From positions 53,953,880 through 54,017,879 of the forward strand of contig OZ007570.1 of the NCBI GenBank assembly GCA_963931925.1: a DNA stretch of 64,000 nt. Reading direction: 5' to 3'. Positions 1 to 14,700 of the stretch are shown one piece after another. The notes under the pieces are model-generated. The model was not told where the DNA came from. It did not search any database and was given only the letters and a program-made list of their open reading frames with translations. The DNA is from Onchidella celtica (Eukaryota; Mollusca; Gastropoda; Systellommatophora; Onchidiidae). The position numbers and the translations under genes are program-made. Positions within the stretch are counted from its first letter, which is position 1; each line of letters begins with the position of its first letter.

Positions 1-3000
1 TTAGTGAAAAGTGTATACTATAAGTTTATTCTGTGCAAGGGGAGTTTTGACAGAGAATCTGGTTTTGTATTAATCTGTCGGTGTTTGCTCGTTATTCTCC
101 CCTGAACAATTTGTTTCTTCAGTTGTTCCATTTTCATCTTTACACACCCCCACCCACCCACACACACATACACACATACATACATACATACATACATATC
201 AATTCTCTGCCACTCCAGCCTTACATCTGCCTACCCACATGACCAAATCTATGTCTGTATTCTTGTTTGATCGGATTTCCATGAAAAACTCTCAGTTGCC
301 TATTTTACACTGCGATTTCTTGATGAGTTTGTGTGTTTTCTTTGTGAGGTAATTATGGCGACAGATGCACAGATGCAAATGGATCGTTCACACAAACAAC
401 TGTGTTGTCTTTACTTTTAATTCAAAATTTTTGAATCATTAGATGAAAGCCAGCAAAGCACGCCATGACATCAGTTACGGTCAATTCTAAAAGGAACCTA
501 GGACTAAAATTAATAAATACTTATTCAGCACACTTCTATAAAGATGCTGCATTGTTTTAAAGACATTTGCTTCTCCCACCAAATTTCCCAAACCCCAAGT
601 AAACACATATTATAAATGTGAGCAATAGAGTTAGTAGAGCAGGGTTTTCAGTGTATGGTTTATACTGTGTGGCTGCTCATTCATATGATAATTAATATCC
701 GAGAACATTGCAAATTTATTGTGCAAATAAAATAAGACTTTGTCACCCATTAGCTTAAATGGAATAAATGCAAACGAAAAATAACCTCCAGGACAGAAGT
801 GAGGCCTTTAACAAGATTTCACTGCTATTGTGTTTGATTGAAATTGACAACAGTTTTGCACTAAGATGTTACTCTCCGTGCAGAGGCTCACTACATGTAC
901 ATAAAATGTCACAGGCCAGTGTACACTTGTATTTAATACATTTAGAACGTACAGTCTTATTTTTGCTGGGTCAGGTAATTTAAGAAGTACTTTAGGTCTG
1001 GCTCTCATTGTCTAAGGATTTACTGTCGTGAAAGTTTATTTAGTGTTTATTTAGATTGTATTGTATCATGCAGTACTAAACTCCTAGCCAGTGTTTTAGC
1101 CTTAGTATATTCAGAATTCATGTTTATTTATCATTATCATTATGTGTCATTATTAAATGTTATTATATGTATATGTAATGATTGGAGACACCATATATTT
1201 ATATATATATGTCCTAATTCATCCGCTTGTCACCATCACAGAGATAGTTTCAAGTTTTGTAAATAACTCAATATACCATTAGTGTATTTTGTTGTTGTTG
1301 TTTTTCTTTTTTGTTGTTTGTTTGTTTGTTTGTTTTTCTTTTTTCTTCAACAGCTGGCACAAAACAGGCTGTGTACTCATGTATAAATGTGTGGTTCACT
1401 GTTGTTGATTCTGTTTCATACTAATTTCAGATTTTATCTGACCTCCCCCCAACCACAAAGTCAGACTCCCAGGTATTCTTTTTACTGGCTGTAGACAAAT
1501 TTTTAATTCACTTTGACCACCTTCTTTTTCTTTCTTTTTCTTTTCCTTTTTTTTTAACGTTATAATTTAAGCAATATAATTTTTTCTTCTTTTTTTGGGG
1601 TATTTTTTTGTTGTTATTTTGAATTGGTGTTGTTGTTTTTTTTTGGGAAAAGAATTGCGGAAAGAACGGAAAAAAAAAAAATCCCATGGCTTTTTTCCCC
1701 CCCAGCCCTTTTAATCTCAGCTTTAACCGTTGCTGCAGATACACCTAATTTCAGTGCACCTATTATATTTTATACATTGTATGTATATATTTTTTCTCCG
1801 TTCCCTCCTCTTTTTTAAAAATTTATTTTGAAATATTTTTTTTTTTACCTACTTTAACTTCCTTACACACAATTAGTATTAAATATTAGATGTATTAAGT
1901 TTAACATTTACTTAAACTGGGCTATATATTGACTGATTCGTAAAATGGAGCCAAATGTAAATTGATCAGCCTCTTTTCTCAAGGTACACTTAATTTAATA
2001 CTGCTGTTAATGTTCACACCACTTTGTAAATGGCAGCTGGATATGAAAAAAGCAAAAATCATCAAACTTAATCTCTGTGAGCGTAATTACAAAGTGAAAT
2101 TTTCATTCATTCACTGGCTGATCAATGAATTTTTATGAATTTACATAAAGACAAAGTGTCGATATGAATCCTTGTATGGTGGAAGTGTGTATTATTAATA
2201 GCATATTGTTTTAGACATATACATTATTAAAAGCACATATTTTTAGAAGTGTAAACAATTAACAGTAGATTTTAATGAATAGAACAAGAAAATGTCAACA
2301 TTTTAAGGGAAACTATTGAGATTTATGGTAACTTTATGAAGCTGTCTTGAAGATACAAGTATTTGTACTTGACTCTCATTAAAATATTTTGTAATGCAAT
2401 AAAAAAGGGCTCCTATGGTATCTGTTCACCAGACACCGGTTGGGGAGGGTTAAGGCATCTACTAAAATGAAGTAACGGCATACATCACCAAAGACAGTCA
2501 CTTGTAATGTTAGGCTATGTTGGGAATACACCAGCATGAGATGATTTGTTTGTTTTCTTCAAGTGAGCTTTTTCGGCTCTGAGCAATAGCTGTTCAATCA
2601 TTTCCTTCTTGAGAACCACAGACACCAAAGACAGCCACTTGTAATATTAGACTGTTGGGAATACACCAGCATAAGATGATTTGCTTTTTTCCTCAAGCAA
2701 GCTTTTTCAGCTCTGAGCAACAGTTGTTCAGTCATTTCCTTCTTGAGAACCACAAACAGAGAAAAAGAATCAGTTCTTGAGTGCACAGCTCTTGCAGCTT
2801 ATTTATTGAAACATTTCTGGTACACACTGCATTGCTTTAAGTAGTCAAGCTGCTCAGTTCAGCAAAGCTTTATGCAGTTCACCTGCTTGGAACTCAGAAA
2901 TGATTCAACTTCAAGAATATGCATGATATAACACTAGATTTAGGATTGTTCAGCGTTCTTGCTATCTGAAAGCTTTTCTATTCAAGAGCTGAAAAAATGT

Positions 3001-5616
3001 AGTATTTTTAATTCATAATTTTTTTCTCTTAAAATTTCATTTATCTTGCTTGCCCAGAGAAGTGCATGTTGCTTTATAATATCTTTTTTATGGTGTAAAA
3101 TCATTTTACCGTTATCTCATAAATCTTAAAGCTCAGAATTTCTTCACTGAACCCTCAAATTCTTTAACCATTTCAGGCCCCTTATTGTCTTTTCTGTTTC
3201 ATTCTTGATTAGAGTGAGTCCCAGCAGATTTATCTTGCTGTAAAGTGACTTTATAATTGCAGTGCATGATGTTACAGTTGTTACTGTGGAGGTCCTTTAC
3301 ATTCAGTTAACTTCTTGCATGGAACTTTTTTTTTTTTATTCCCGTCTTGATACCAGGGAATTGTCCACAAGGTTGTAGTAGTAACTTTAACTCAGTGGGC
3401 TGGTCTTAACACCTTAATCAAATTGTCTTTACCACCTTAATCCCAACCTAACACAGTCTTATGTGAATCATTGGCAGGTCCTGAACAGCTGACAGTGAAA
3501 GTCTGAAATTTTCCTTTTGAAATGCTCATTTTCTTCTCTTGTCATTTATCTTGTTCTCACAAGCCTTAATATTTTATACCCAATGGTTTTTATTCCTTTT
3601 CATAGTTGCTACATTTAATATAGTGTAGTCACGATGGCCAAGATAGTTCAGATTTATTAAACAACTAGATGACCTACCGGGCAAATTGCCCAGAATAAAC
3701 AATCATGTGCTCTCTCTCTCTCATATAATAAAAGTAATAATCTAGGGTCTTGCTTCAGAACTCATGCGCACCAGAACACTATGCACCAAACTGAATGCTT
3801 GATACGGTTACTTTTTATGACATGCATGGTACTAATATTACAAAACAAACAGGCAAAAATACAGACGTTTCATAGCAATAAACATTGTTATTTTTTAAAA
3901 ATACACGCTTAAAGTAAACAACTTTTAAATATAGCCATCATCTTCCTTATCTCAACTGCCACCTTCCTGCCAAATTTAAGGCCTGAAGAGTGTATAGTTT
4001 GGTCAGTGACTCATGCCAAAGGTTGCAAGTTACTGATATAATAATAGATAAATATATTTAGAGCAGAAATTGCTGCAGTTGGTTATTCTCACCAACTTGA
4101 AATTGGTATCAGTAATTGTGAAATTTCAGGAATTGTCTAACTTTATGAAGCACCCACAGAGGCTGCCTCTTCTTTTGTTAAAAGCAACAAATTTAGAGGG
4201 AATGTAGAACAGCCCTGATTTGGCCTTGTTTCAAGAAATGCTAGATTTCATTAGTTTACCATAAGTCACAGCTATGATATGTAAGTTGTGGCACCACTCA
4301 CTTGCTATCTTGAGTATATTGAACTGAAAGCATTTGCAATGTCAAAGGATCCAGAAACATGTTATCATCTAGGAGAATAGTAAAATCGTCGTCAAACTTA
4401 AAATGAAGTTAATGGTCTTCATATTCTAAGATATTAAGCGTTAAGTAGCATTCATCTGATGTAAGCCTGTAGGCAAGAGCAGAGATAGTGTGCTCCCAGC
4501 AATAACTAATAATGCACAAAAAGGAAATTTATAGATAAAACCAAGTCATTTTTCATTTCAGTCACTTTCAAAAACCTGTTCCTTGTAAACAAAACAGAAA
4601 GCAATAGACCAACAAATTGGCAAATTTTCATGACAGAGTTATGTGGTGGTTCTTTTAGAGATAAGTTTCAGATCAAAGAAACTGAGAACCCTCACAAAAA
4701 TGACCACTTCAAATTTAAGTAATTCCTGGTGATTACAGTACAATGGCCTTTATTTATCTTTTTCATCTCAGCTTTCTGCTGCTGTATCCACAGGCCGGAA
4801 GAAAATATCACTGTCAGATGTTGCTTGTATTTTTCAGCTACCTTTTATTACGTTAATGCCCAGGACAAATTGGTTTCTGTCCCTAGGAAAATAACAAAAC
4901 GCTGAAAATTAAATGCATGCTTTGGTTATTACTGTATCACCTTAGTACTTGATATAATTTCATTCTGTCCTTGGCATGGGTTCTTTAGCTGCAATCCATT
5001 TTATGAATTTTATTTATGTGCTCAACTTTGGCTTTCTTTTGTCTATCAAAGAACTTAAGATGGTCATTTTATTGTTTCTGTTGTCTTGTCTCATTTTCCA
5101 TTCTTTCATCTCCTTTTCTTTCTCTCGTCGTCTGTGAGAAAAGATTAAATTAGATTTCTCAGATATCTCTTTTTCATTAAGACCGTACTTAGTTTAAGTA
5201 ATGACATTGTTTTAGTGATTTTTCTTTTAGCAATTACAGAAAAACCTAAATGTGAACTGAGACAAAAGTAGATTTCACCAATACTATTAAGATTGCTTCA
5301 CATTTGTTCATTTTGTCTCTGTCATAAGCAAGCATATTTATTTGTGATTCAGAAAAGCAAATTTTTTCTGATCTCTATAAAATATCTATTTCTTTTTCTA
5401 TTTATTCTTCACCTTTAAAGCTTTACTTCTGTTGAAATATCAGGTTTTCATCTTTTTTTTTATAGTGGAGTCATAATTGTAGTTTTTTTTCTCTCTAGTT
5501 TTCAGTCTTACTTAAGCTGTATTTTTGACATATGTAATGAATGGCTGTAAAAGGATCTTACATTATTTTATTAATGAGTGGAGCAAAGATTTTCAAGAAT
5601 TTAATGTCATCCCCAG
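1..5616. other. Non-coding, probably intronic sequence upstream of the first visible kinase exon
   Basis: No open frame here resembles a known protein. It is AT-rich and T-rich on the + strand, with a CA/CATA microsatellite (about 142-199), poly-T/poly-A low-complexity tracts (1290-1345, 1510-1850) and a 137-bp tandem duplication near 2486. Because the first recognised exon encodes sequence C-terminal to the kinase domain of ASK proteins, this stretch is most likely intron of that gene, with kinase-domain exons before position 1. I looked for the upstream exon and could not recognise one. Confidence 0.6.
2486..2757. repeat. Tandem duplication, period about 137 bp, two copies
   Basis: Two adjacent copies (2486-2622 and 2623-about 2757) begin CACCAAAGACAG and run through matching phrases such as GGGAATACACCAGCAT and TCATTTCCTTCTTGAGAACC. 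They differ by scattered substitutions and small gaps. No gene is recognised in it. Confidence 0.85.
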
Positions 5617-5788
5617 CTCGGAGTCCAACATGTCAACTGACACGAGTCCAGTTCAGACATACTTGCTGTCACCAGATATTGAATCCCATGAGTCAAGTTT
5701 CTCGAAGGAAGGAGGCTTTTACTTGTTACGAAAAGATTCAGAGAGACGGCAGACTCTGGTTCACATCCTTGAACAAGACTCTGATAAG
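5617..5788 (+). CDS. MAP3K5: ASK-like kinase, visible exon 1
   Basis: Encodes a Ser-rich linker and then GGFYLLRKDSERR, the conserved segment just C-terminal of the ASK kinase domain. Donor AAG|GTTTGA. An in-frame TAA at 5513 limits how far the exon can extend upstream; CCCCAG at 5616 is the best acceptor. Confidence 0.85.
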
Positions 5789-8700
5789 GTTTGATCACTG
5801 TACTTTACCTTTGCTCTTTCTAAATAAGTTAATAACTGCACTGATTTTTAAGTTTATTTGTTTTGCCCTAGTTGTGAGAAATTATATGTCAGGTTTATTA
5901 TTGGTAATATGTCACTGCTGTCCAAGTTGTCCATACTATCAACAACAAAAATAATAATAACAATCTGTGAATATTGAATGAACAAAGGTGATATTCATGC
6001 ATGCGTACATTTCTTTCAGATTTGCAAGAACTGGTTAGATATGCTTCATAGAGATGCAACTATTTCCAGTCCCAAGCTGGGATCAGTAAGTTTTATGCCA
6101 TAAAGACTGAGTGTTTGGTTAATGTGTGGGGGGGGGGGGGGGGGGGGGTTGCTTCTTTTTTCCTTTTTTTTCCCTGTACTGAAAAGTGATCATTGAGCAT
6201 CAAATTCAGCAGCTTTACAAACTTTTGGAATTTGTGTATTCAGTATAATTATATGACTTTACCTTCATCATCATGGAACAGCCATTAACAATATTGAAAT
6301 TGAAAAGAAACAAAGTGTTTGGTCATCTGAAGTCAGTGAAAATACCGGGCTGATCAAAGAAATATGGCTAAATGAAAAATGGTAAAAGATGTTTCAGTAA
6401 CTGGTCGAGCAAACTCGATTTGTAGTTAATGTCCATTTTCAAATATCCTGAGTAAGGTATGAACCTCAGTTTTAAAGTTGACCCTTTTGCTGCTTAGCCC
6501 AAATGTTCTCCCAGAATAATGGATTATCGAGTAGAAAGAGAGCAGGAAGTAGTGAAATTAGGAGTGCAAAACATGCCAGAACAAGTCAGCCAACATACAT
6601 GGCAGTTTTAACATGAAATGGTGAGGCTGACAGATGCTAATCTTCTGCAACATATGATGGGCCGAAATATTGGCCCTGTGACAACAAGAGGGTTAAACAC
6701 TATCTAGAATTTGACTGTATCATTTGAATTGATGGCAATAGACATGAGCACTTTGCAAAGCTCCAGACTGGAGAATAGGATTACTGGTATTTATACAGGG
6801 AGTAGCATATTTTTCTTTGTGTGAGCCATATACTAACATAATCTTTCTTTGCCATTGTTAGGATCACCTTCTTTGCCTTCTTATTGGCATCAAGGGCTAC
6901 ATTCTAGACCAGTCCACACAGCCCATCAGAGAAGCAATAGGTAAGAAATTTTAATATCCCAAAAAACCAATATATTTACAAAGATCTGCATGAGATGTGA
7001 TATAGATGCACAGCTGTATACTTTAAGTAGTTTAAGTATAGGCATTTGAGCTGTAACGAGAGAAGGTAGCTGTAACATGGAGAGCAAAGCCAGATTATGT
7101 CTTCAAAATCAATTCATTGTGGAGTAAGCAGATGATGCACTTAGCAACTCTTGTTTTACATCTGTTGTGATTGGGTGTGCCAGGTGTCTCTTTCTACCGG
7201 ATAACTCAAGACAGTTTTGACGTCTGAAAGAATGAGATGGACTTATTTCAGTTTCACACAGTGTGCAAGGTCCATTCAACTCCATATTCCACATTTCACA
7301 TTTAAACCCAGACAAAACAGACTTGACTCAGTGCACCGTCACAATCTGAAGTGTCGGTTAATCTGGGACAGTGGTCCAATAATATTGTGTAGAGAAAATG
7401 ATTTAACCATGATTCAACTGAGAGTACATCATGATGAGTAACAGTGTGCAAAGTGTGTGTCAGTTGCACTGAAAGACTATCATTATTAAGCTGGAGACTT
7501 TTCATTGTTGACCATTCATGTGCTTCCAATGTTATTACAGCACAGCATTCAAAATGAAGATTCCTTGGCAAAGTGTAGATGAGAATAACCGTGTTTCACT
7601 GTCAAGATTTAGTGCCATTTGCACTATCCCTGTTTAATGCATCAGCGAAATGCAATGCATTCATCAGAATCATTTATGAATTTCTGTCTCTTCAAAAAAA
7701 ACAGATAATCTGCGCGAATATGTCCAATTTGACGCAGCTGCTCTCATGGAAATCCAGCTCGCCTTATATGTCTTTCAGGACGCTGTAAGTTGATTGATAT
7801 AGTAACGTAATCAATGAGTTCTGTTCAGACTTCGTGTGAAATATGACCCAGAATATAAGGATTATGTAATGTCACCTTTCTCTTTGGAATGCGCATTTGA
7901 ACTATGTCACTTCAAATATAATAATGGAAAGGTTTTGTTGTGATGAGTTAACATATTTTATTTTCAATTTGACAATCTTTACACTGATCTACTTTAAGGC
8001 GCTCTCATTGAGAGCTTTTCACTAGTAAGAAATTCTTAGTCAGAAATAGTTAGGTTTAAATGCAACATTTCTTTTCTTTGTTTTACACCCCCAGTTAGAT
8101 TGCATTCTCAGTTAGCTTCAGGTCTTACAATATAACCACAAATCGTTTTTGTGTTAAAAACTATTTTCTCCAGGGAATATTATGACATCCTTGTCTAGCT
8201 GGCATTCACTGTCATCAGCTCTCAGCATATTTCCTGTTGATAAGTGGCAGTGGATAAGTGTTGTGTTTTTTTTTAATGTTTCTTGCTGTTGGGACTCTTT
8301 TTTCCAGGTCAGCATGAACCTAAGAGAACACAGCATTAAACCCCACTGGATGTTTGCATTAGACAACTTGCTGAGAGGTGCAGTCCAAGTGGCAATCACG
8401 ATACTTTCACCTGGTGAGCATATGTATGAAGAATCAGTGGAAGAAGATTCAAAATTGTCATTGCAATCTGTAAAAAAAAACAAAAAAACTGAATAGCATC
8501 TTAACTCTTTGTGTGCCAATCAACGATATGCTGGTTCTTCCGCAGGTCACATTTGTGTCAATCACCGATTTATCAGTGCACAAGAATGCTAGGCCATTTT
8601 CTTTCAGGAAGAAGGAAAGTTGATTTCCTATTAGTAGATATTGCTGTAGTTAATCTTCCTTCATCTCACCCACTATTTTCTTCCTGTATTGGCAGATGTG

Positions 8701-11700
8701 AAAAATTCACTGCACACAAAGAGTTTATATGTACATCAGGTTTTTGTTATTATAATGTGGTCTATGTACAATTTGAAATTGTAAATTCTGTGAGACACTT
8801 GTGAGAGAGTTTAGCAGTCAGTTCTGAGGGATAGTTCACATTGGTGAATTTTTATAGTGTGGAGACATGAATGAAAGAAAGTTAAGAAAATGGAAGAAAA
8901 ATTTGAAGATATTCTCATGATTGTTTTTGTGTCCAATTATACATCACTTGACGGAGTCTGTAGCAGGAATATCGCCACTGCTGTACAATAATGGCATATG
9001 CTAGACTTATGCCACAAGGGAACTGATGGTTCATTGCAGTCCCGAGCATGAGGGCTGTCAGATAATATTATAGAAAAAAAAAAATGCCCTGATAGGAAAA
9101 TGACAGGGAAAGAAAAATTTTTTTCTTAATATCTCAAAAGTGTCAAAAATGACCAGGGTTGGCATGATTTAAATCAAGGTGATTTAAATCAAATGATTTT
9201 TTTTATTTAAATCACTTTGATTTTTTAAATTAAAATCAGTGATTTAAATCACTTTTTGATTTTTTTACTTTTTAAGGATTTTTTTTTTTCAAACTGCTTG
9301 TTTTTGATGTTTTTATTGTTCAAAAGCACTAGACTTAAAGGCACTGATAAGTAGGAGTGCTTCTCTATTATTATTATTATTATGCATCATTCAATAATTT
9401 CTGATTTTGGCTGATTCATACAACAGTTGGAGACTTGAATGTGTCGCAGGACACAATTCAAATATAACACCTTGAACAAAAATATAAGTCTGAATTTGAA
9501 TTTTGTGTACCTGTGTAAGACATTAAGACAGTCAAGTAAGTGAAAAAGGCCTATATTTTATTTGAAATAAACATCTTTATTTTTATAAAACAGTTAGTGA
9601 AATCCAGGCATACAGATCAGATCCAGAAAATTCTGATAATATATAAGAAAGGAAAACTTTCTACTCATTTATTTCCCCTATTAAATTCAACATCCACATC
9701 AAAAGTATGTGTAAAAAAGGTGAAGAGACAGAAGAGACTTAACTTTTATCAGTTACATGTACATGACTGTAATGATTATTAGGAGTCATTTAGCTATATC
9801 CTTTTAGTACCCTTATGCTTATGTTATGAAATTATAGAAAATATTTTGTCGACAAAATATTGAATGTATTATGTATTTTTTTTAAAATCAAAAAAATCTG
9901 ATTTAAATTTTTTTAAAAATCAATTTTTTTGATTTTTTTGAAAAAAATCTGATTTTTTTCCAACCCTGAAAATGACTTATGCCATTGGTGTAGAGCAGTG
10001 ACAATTTCACCAGTTGTTACTTGCATTGTATATTTCAAAAGATATGGGAAAGGGGAAGTTTTCGTGTTCTGAATGTCAGTCATGACACCTCTTTGTGTTG
10101 TATGTGAGGCCAGAATATTGTGAGGAATCTGTGCTTTTTTTGTTTGAGCAGATTAGTGTGGACCAGACAATAGTAAAGATATTTGAAAAAGCAATGGCCA
10201 TGAGGGTGCTTGAAAACTGAGACAAATGCGGAACAATACTAAAGACAGTAGTAAAGTTCAAATATTCTTTTCTATTTTATTTTATTGTTGAGTTTTTGTT
10301 GCTTTGTTGTTGGTTTTTTTTTGCCTTTAAAATCGTAAACCAATTACATATTTTTTGTTATGGAGTCATTTAAATCATTTCACATCTGTGACTTTTTGCC
10401 AGGGCAGTGGCCTGTTCGGCCTGCTCTTTTTGATTTCCAACTGCCAAGGTATCTTTAACGTGTGCAACATGCACATGGGCCCTCCGAATTTTTTCATCCT
10501 TATCGGAGAAGACTAGGTACTCGATCCCACCCCCCATAGGATCAGGGATGCGAAAATATGAGAAACATCCCAAACTTCCAATATGCCTGCACCGGCCGGG
10601 TTTTGAACCCAGGGCCCTTGGCATGAGAGGCGAGCACCTTGCCTCTAGACCACCTTGTCTGAATCAAATCATGGTGTCTTTTTGAGTGGACTGCTCAGAC
10701 CATCCAAATAAAAGATAATGATCCCTACTGGTTTTTTTTCTCATCATATAAGTTTAATTATGGATTAATCCCAAACCAGTGTTCCTCAGCGTGTGGGTCA
10801 CACACAAACCTTCGTTATTTTCTGATTCTGCATTGTTTTTCATTAGCATTTGCTGATTTTTTTAGAATTATTACTAGAACACAGTTATATTTTAATGTTG
10901 GTATAAATTACTCATAGCAAAAAGTCGTGTTAAGTGCGGGTGTGTGGCAGTGAAAATCATGACTATTGATGTTGTGTTCTTGGTATTCCTCAGTCAATTT
11001 ACCCATTTATCTTTCATGTCTGAAAGTTTCAGTTCAAATGAATAACTACCAGTTGTCCAGGATCACAGTTTTGTAAACGACATACCAATAGGGGTTTATT
11101 ATTTTCTCTCTGTTTCCGAGGTCTCGTTATTACTAGTGTCAGTATACATGATGATCAATTGTGTAACATCAATCAGTGAGGTAGGTTGCCGTTTACATCT
11201 TAGGGAGGTCACGAAAAATAAATGTTTGAGGAACAGTGTCCTAGGATATGCCTTAGGGCTGTTCTTGACATCATTATCATCACACAGGTATAAATACGAT
11301 TGGTCCTTCTCCCATGACTCCACTTGTGAGAAATTTGGCTTCAAAAGTTTGAATTTCTCAAAACAAGAAATAACAAAAGTGTAAATGTGTATTTTTATTA
11401 CCTGTGTGTGGACAGTGTATTAGCTTAATAGGAGATAGACCAGATGTCAACTGAAGTCCATTCATGGCATGAACTCAAGTTTTTCACTGAAAAGTGGACA
11501 AAAAACATTTTTAAAACGGTTTGACGATATTGCAGATTTTACTGTTTATCATTCTTCAGAGTTGGGTGCCAATCTGGCCGGTACCAGCAGGGGAGACGAT
11601 GAGGTTGTGACTTCCGGTGTCTCATCTGCAAATTCTCTGAAGGCCCACGCATATCGCAAGCAAGCCAGCCAGGAGATTGAGACCCAGATCTCACAAGTGC

Positions 11701-14700
11701 AGGAAGAGAATTTACGGTAGGTTGATAGTGACTGGTGTTGATTAAGCTGCATCCCCCTTGTCACAGCACCATAGGTTTACAGAATACACAAGAGGGTAGT
11801 CAAAACAAAAATCTCAACACTACAGTAACATAATATTCTGAGTAAATCAGTTTTGTTTGTAGTGTAACACTATATCCGTAATTAAACTAGTTTTGCAGTT
11901 GTGGACATTCGTACCAGGCCCTTTTTTGGGGGAATTCCAATTAATAGTTATGGAAAGTTGATTGTTTCTTTTTAAAGACCTCCAATTAGACCAGTGTTTC
12001 TCAAGGTGGAGCACACCTGCACGTGCCGGGGTGGCAATATTTTCGTGGGGCATGGGATTTCAGAATGAGGTTGAGGAGTATTTACTGCATAGTAGCTTTG
12101 CCGTATCATGGTGGGGTGTATGTTTTTTTGTAGGAAATTTAAGTGGAGCATGGGACAAACAAGGTTAGGAAACACTGATCTAGACATTTTTTATCGATTG
12201 TTGCAATACATAGACCTTGACATAAGTACTTTTCCATGTTCTGTATGACATAACACCAATAAAGGCGGATATTGGAATTTTTTTTTAGCTGAGATGTAAT
12301 CCTTGTGATGATAGACAAGGAGTTCTGAAATGCTGAAACTAATTATCATTACAGGTTGCTGCAGGAGTTAGTAGAGGCCCAAAGACAGTATCAAACTCTT
12401 TTACAGCAGTCAATCCAGGAGAAAAAAATATCTTTACTTCAACTCAGGTAAAATATTAGATTGGATATTGTCTTTGTTTCACTTGTGGTAAATTTGTTCA
12501 CTAGTGCTTTCTGGTGCATGTTTTAAGGGAAACTAGTGAACTTTATGAACAAGAGAAATATACATAATAGTCAGTGCAAGGAGAGGCTGTGTTTGTTCTG
12601 TTTGCTTGTTACTTTGCTTGTGTACTTGTTTGTAGAAGTGCAACAGAGGATAACTTTCAAGACTACTCTATGAGTATGTGACTTGGTAATGAATTCTGTA
12701 GTATTAGAGTGTGCCCTAATTGGACTTATTTTAGAGCATTGAAAGACAGTAGGGATCTGTTGTTGTTTTTGTAACTCAGTCAAGTTTGATTTGGAACAGA
12801 TTTTATCATTAGGTATTGTCATAAATGGTGTTGTGTTAGCATTGACTGATTTCAGCTTCCCTGCTTATTGTTGTCTCAGAAATCTAGCTCTTTCATTAGT
12901 ATCAAATTTAAATGTTTGATCCATAGTTATATGATTATTATATGACTGTTCCTCAGGGTGATACTCACAGGGGAAGGAAGTCTATCAAGTTCCAGGGAAA
13001 CAACTCCTCCACCAGGTTAGTAAAAGTAATTGATTGAGAGGGTGTTCAGTAACATATTTGCTGCACATTTAAGGTAACGATGCTCGTCAGTTTCATAATA
13101 ACATGATCTTTTACATTGGACATCAGGTTTATGTCATTTTAACAGATGTTTAAAGTGTAATTGACAATGGAGAAGTTAACTAAGCCCAAAGAAAAGAACT
13201 GAAACCCTGGGGAGAGCAGATTACAGGAGATCTGCAGAGAAAGAAAATCCTCCTCGGTCAAGTGTTTCAGCCCTTGACATGCAATATCCCAAATGTGATT
13301 GATCTCATTTACAAACTATGAAAAGTTTAAAGAGTGAAATTTTAGAAGTTTCATTGGATGACTCTTGTAACAGGGAAAATTAGCAGATTTGTGTGACTGA
13401 AAATAATGGAAACTGTTAGGTATCTATTAATAGAGCGAAGTTGCTAGTGCATGTTGGGATATTTGGCTCTCTTGCCAGTTTAACAGCAGATGAAGTATGG
13501 ATTATGCTCCATTGCAAGTGGATTTTCCACCATTAGAAATACCGACATATTTTAACATATTTTAGGACTATAAGAAGCTAAGGTTTCTTGAAATTTGTTT
13601 TGCTGTAAACATCGACCATTGTGGATTGACAGTACACTAAAGCATGCATCAAGATATTTTGGAGTATGAATATTGACTCATCCCATGTCAGGAGAGATGC
13701 TGTCAGTTTCATGATGGCAATATGGTTATGTAATTTGTGAGTAGATCTGATGAAACTGGGCTTAGGGTGACAAATCAAATTCGCAAGGAAACCTCTCCAA
13801 GGGACAAAAGTTTGCTACAGAAATTGAGATTTGGTGATGATATGAAAAATTTACCATTTTTCTGCATTCAGTTTAAATATTTTGCTTGAAATCGTCTTAG
13901 AAATATTTCATTTTGATTTTTTAAAGAGGTATAAAAATTTCACCTTTAGCCCAGTTTTGTCAGATCCATCCATGTTTCATTCATGTACTCATACAATTAT
14001 TATATCATTTGGCTGTGCACGTATCATACCCTTCAATGCAACTTTTTCCTTGTCAGACCCAGTACCTAGCAGTGGCAGCACTGACCATGTGGATTCCTCT
14101 CCAAGACGCACAGATTCCTCTCCTCAGGATGAAGCTCTTGTTTCATGGCTAGAAAAGTTAAATTTTGATCGGGAAAGTATACAAGTGGTAAGTCACAAGT
14201 TTCTCTTCAAAAGTATATCTTAATGTTATGTGTTCTCATTCTTATCCAAAACCCTGGTTATGAAAAACCACCCAAGAATTTATTAACAAGACTCAAGAGT
14301 TAATGTAATTTGATGGAGGCTAGACGGGCAGTTTACTTGAGTAATTGGTGCTGGACTACTTTTTCATAATAACAGTCATGGGCAGTGTATGGATATGCAG
14401 TTGTAGGGAAGGGGAGTAGTGCTGCAATGTAGGCTATTTAATTATACCTTAGGTCTGATTGAAAAGTTGCATAAGATAATTAAGATGTTTATCACTCTGG
14501 TGTATGTAATTAGTATTGAGTATGTGTGCACATTTTAGCTGTACAGTAAATTTTTGTATTCCATGTAAGGATAATATTTCTCACTCTGCCTGTGTCAAAA
14601 TGGTTTGTTTTTAATACAGGTTTGTGGAGAAGAATATACATTGAGTGATTTACTAGAGTTGGTCACATGGCAAGATATAAGGCAGCTACGCATAAGGTAA

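Noticed and set aside
1508-1818. Two open frames near the start of the window
   Set aside because: Low-complexity poly-T/poly-A translation (Lys and Phe runs).
5541-5954. 137-codon + frame overlapping the first kinase exon
   Set aside because: Different frame from the conserved ASK sequence and runs into the intron.
10590-10660. tRNA gene
   Set aside because: A and B boxes belong to a SINE head; the body is repeated elsewhere and no clean cloverleaf with mature ends is evident.
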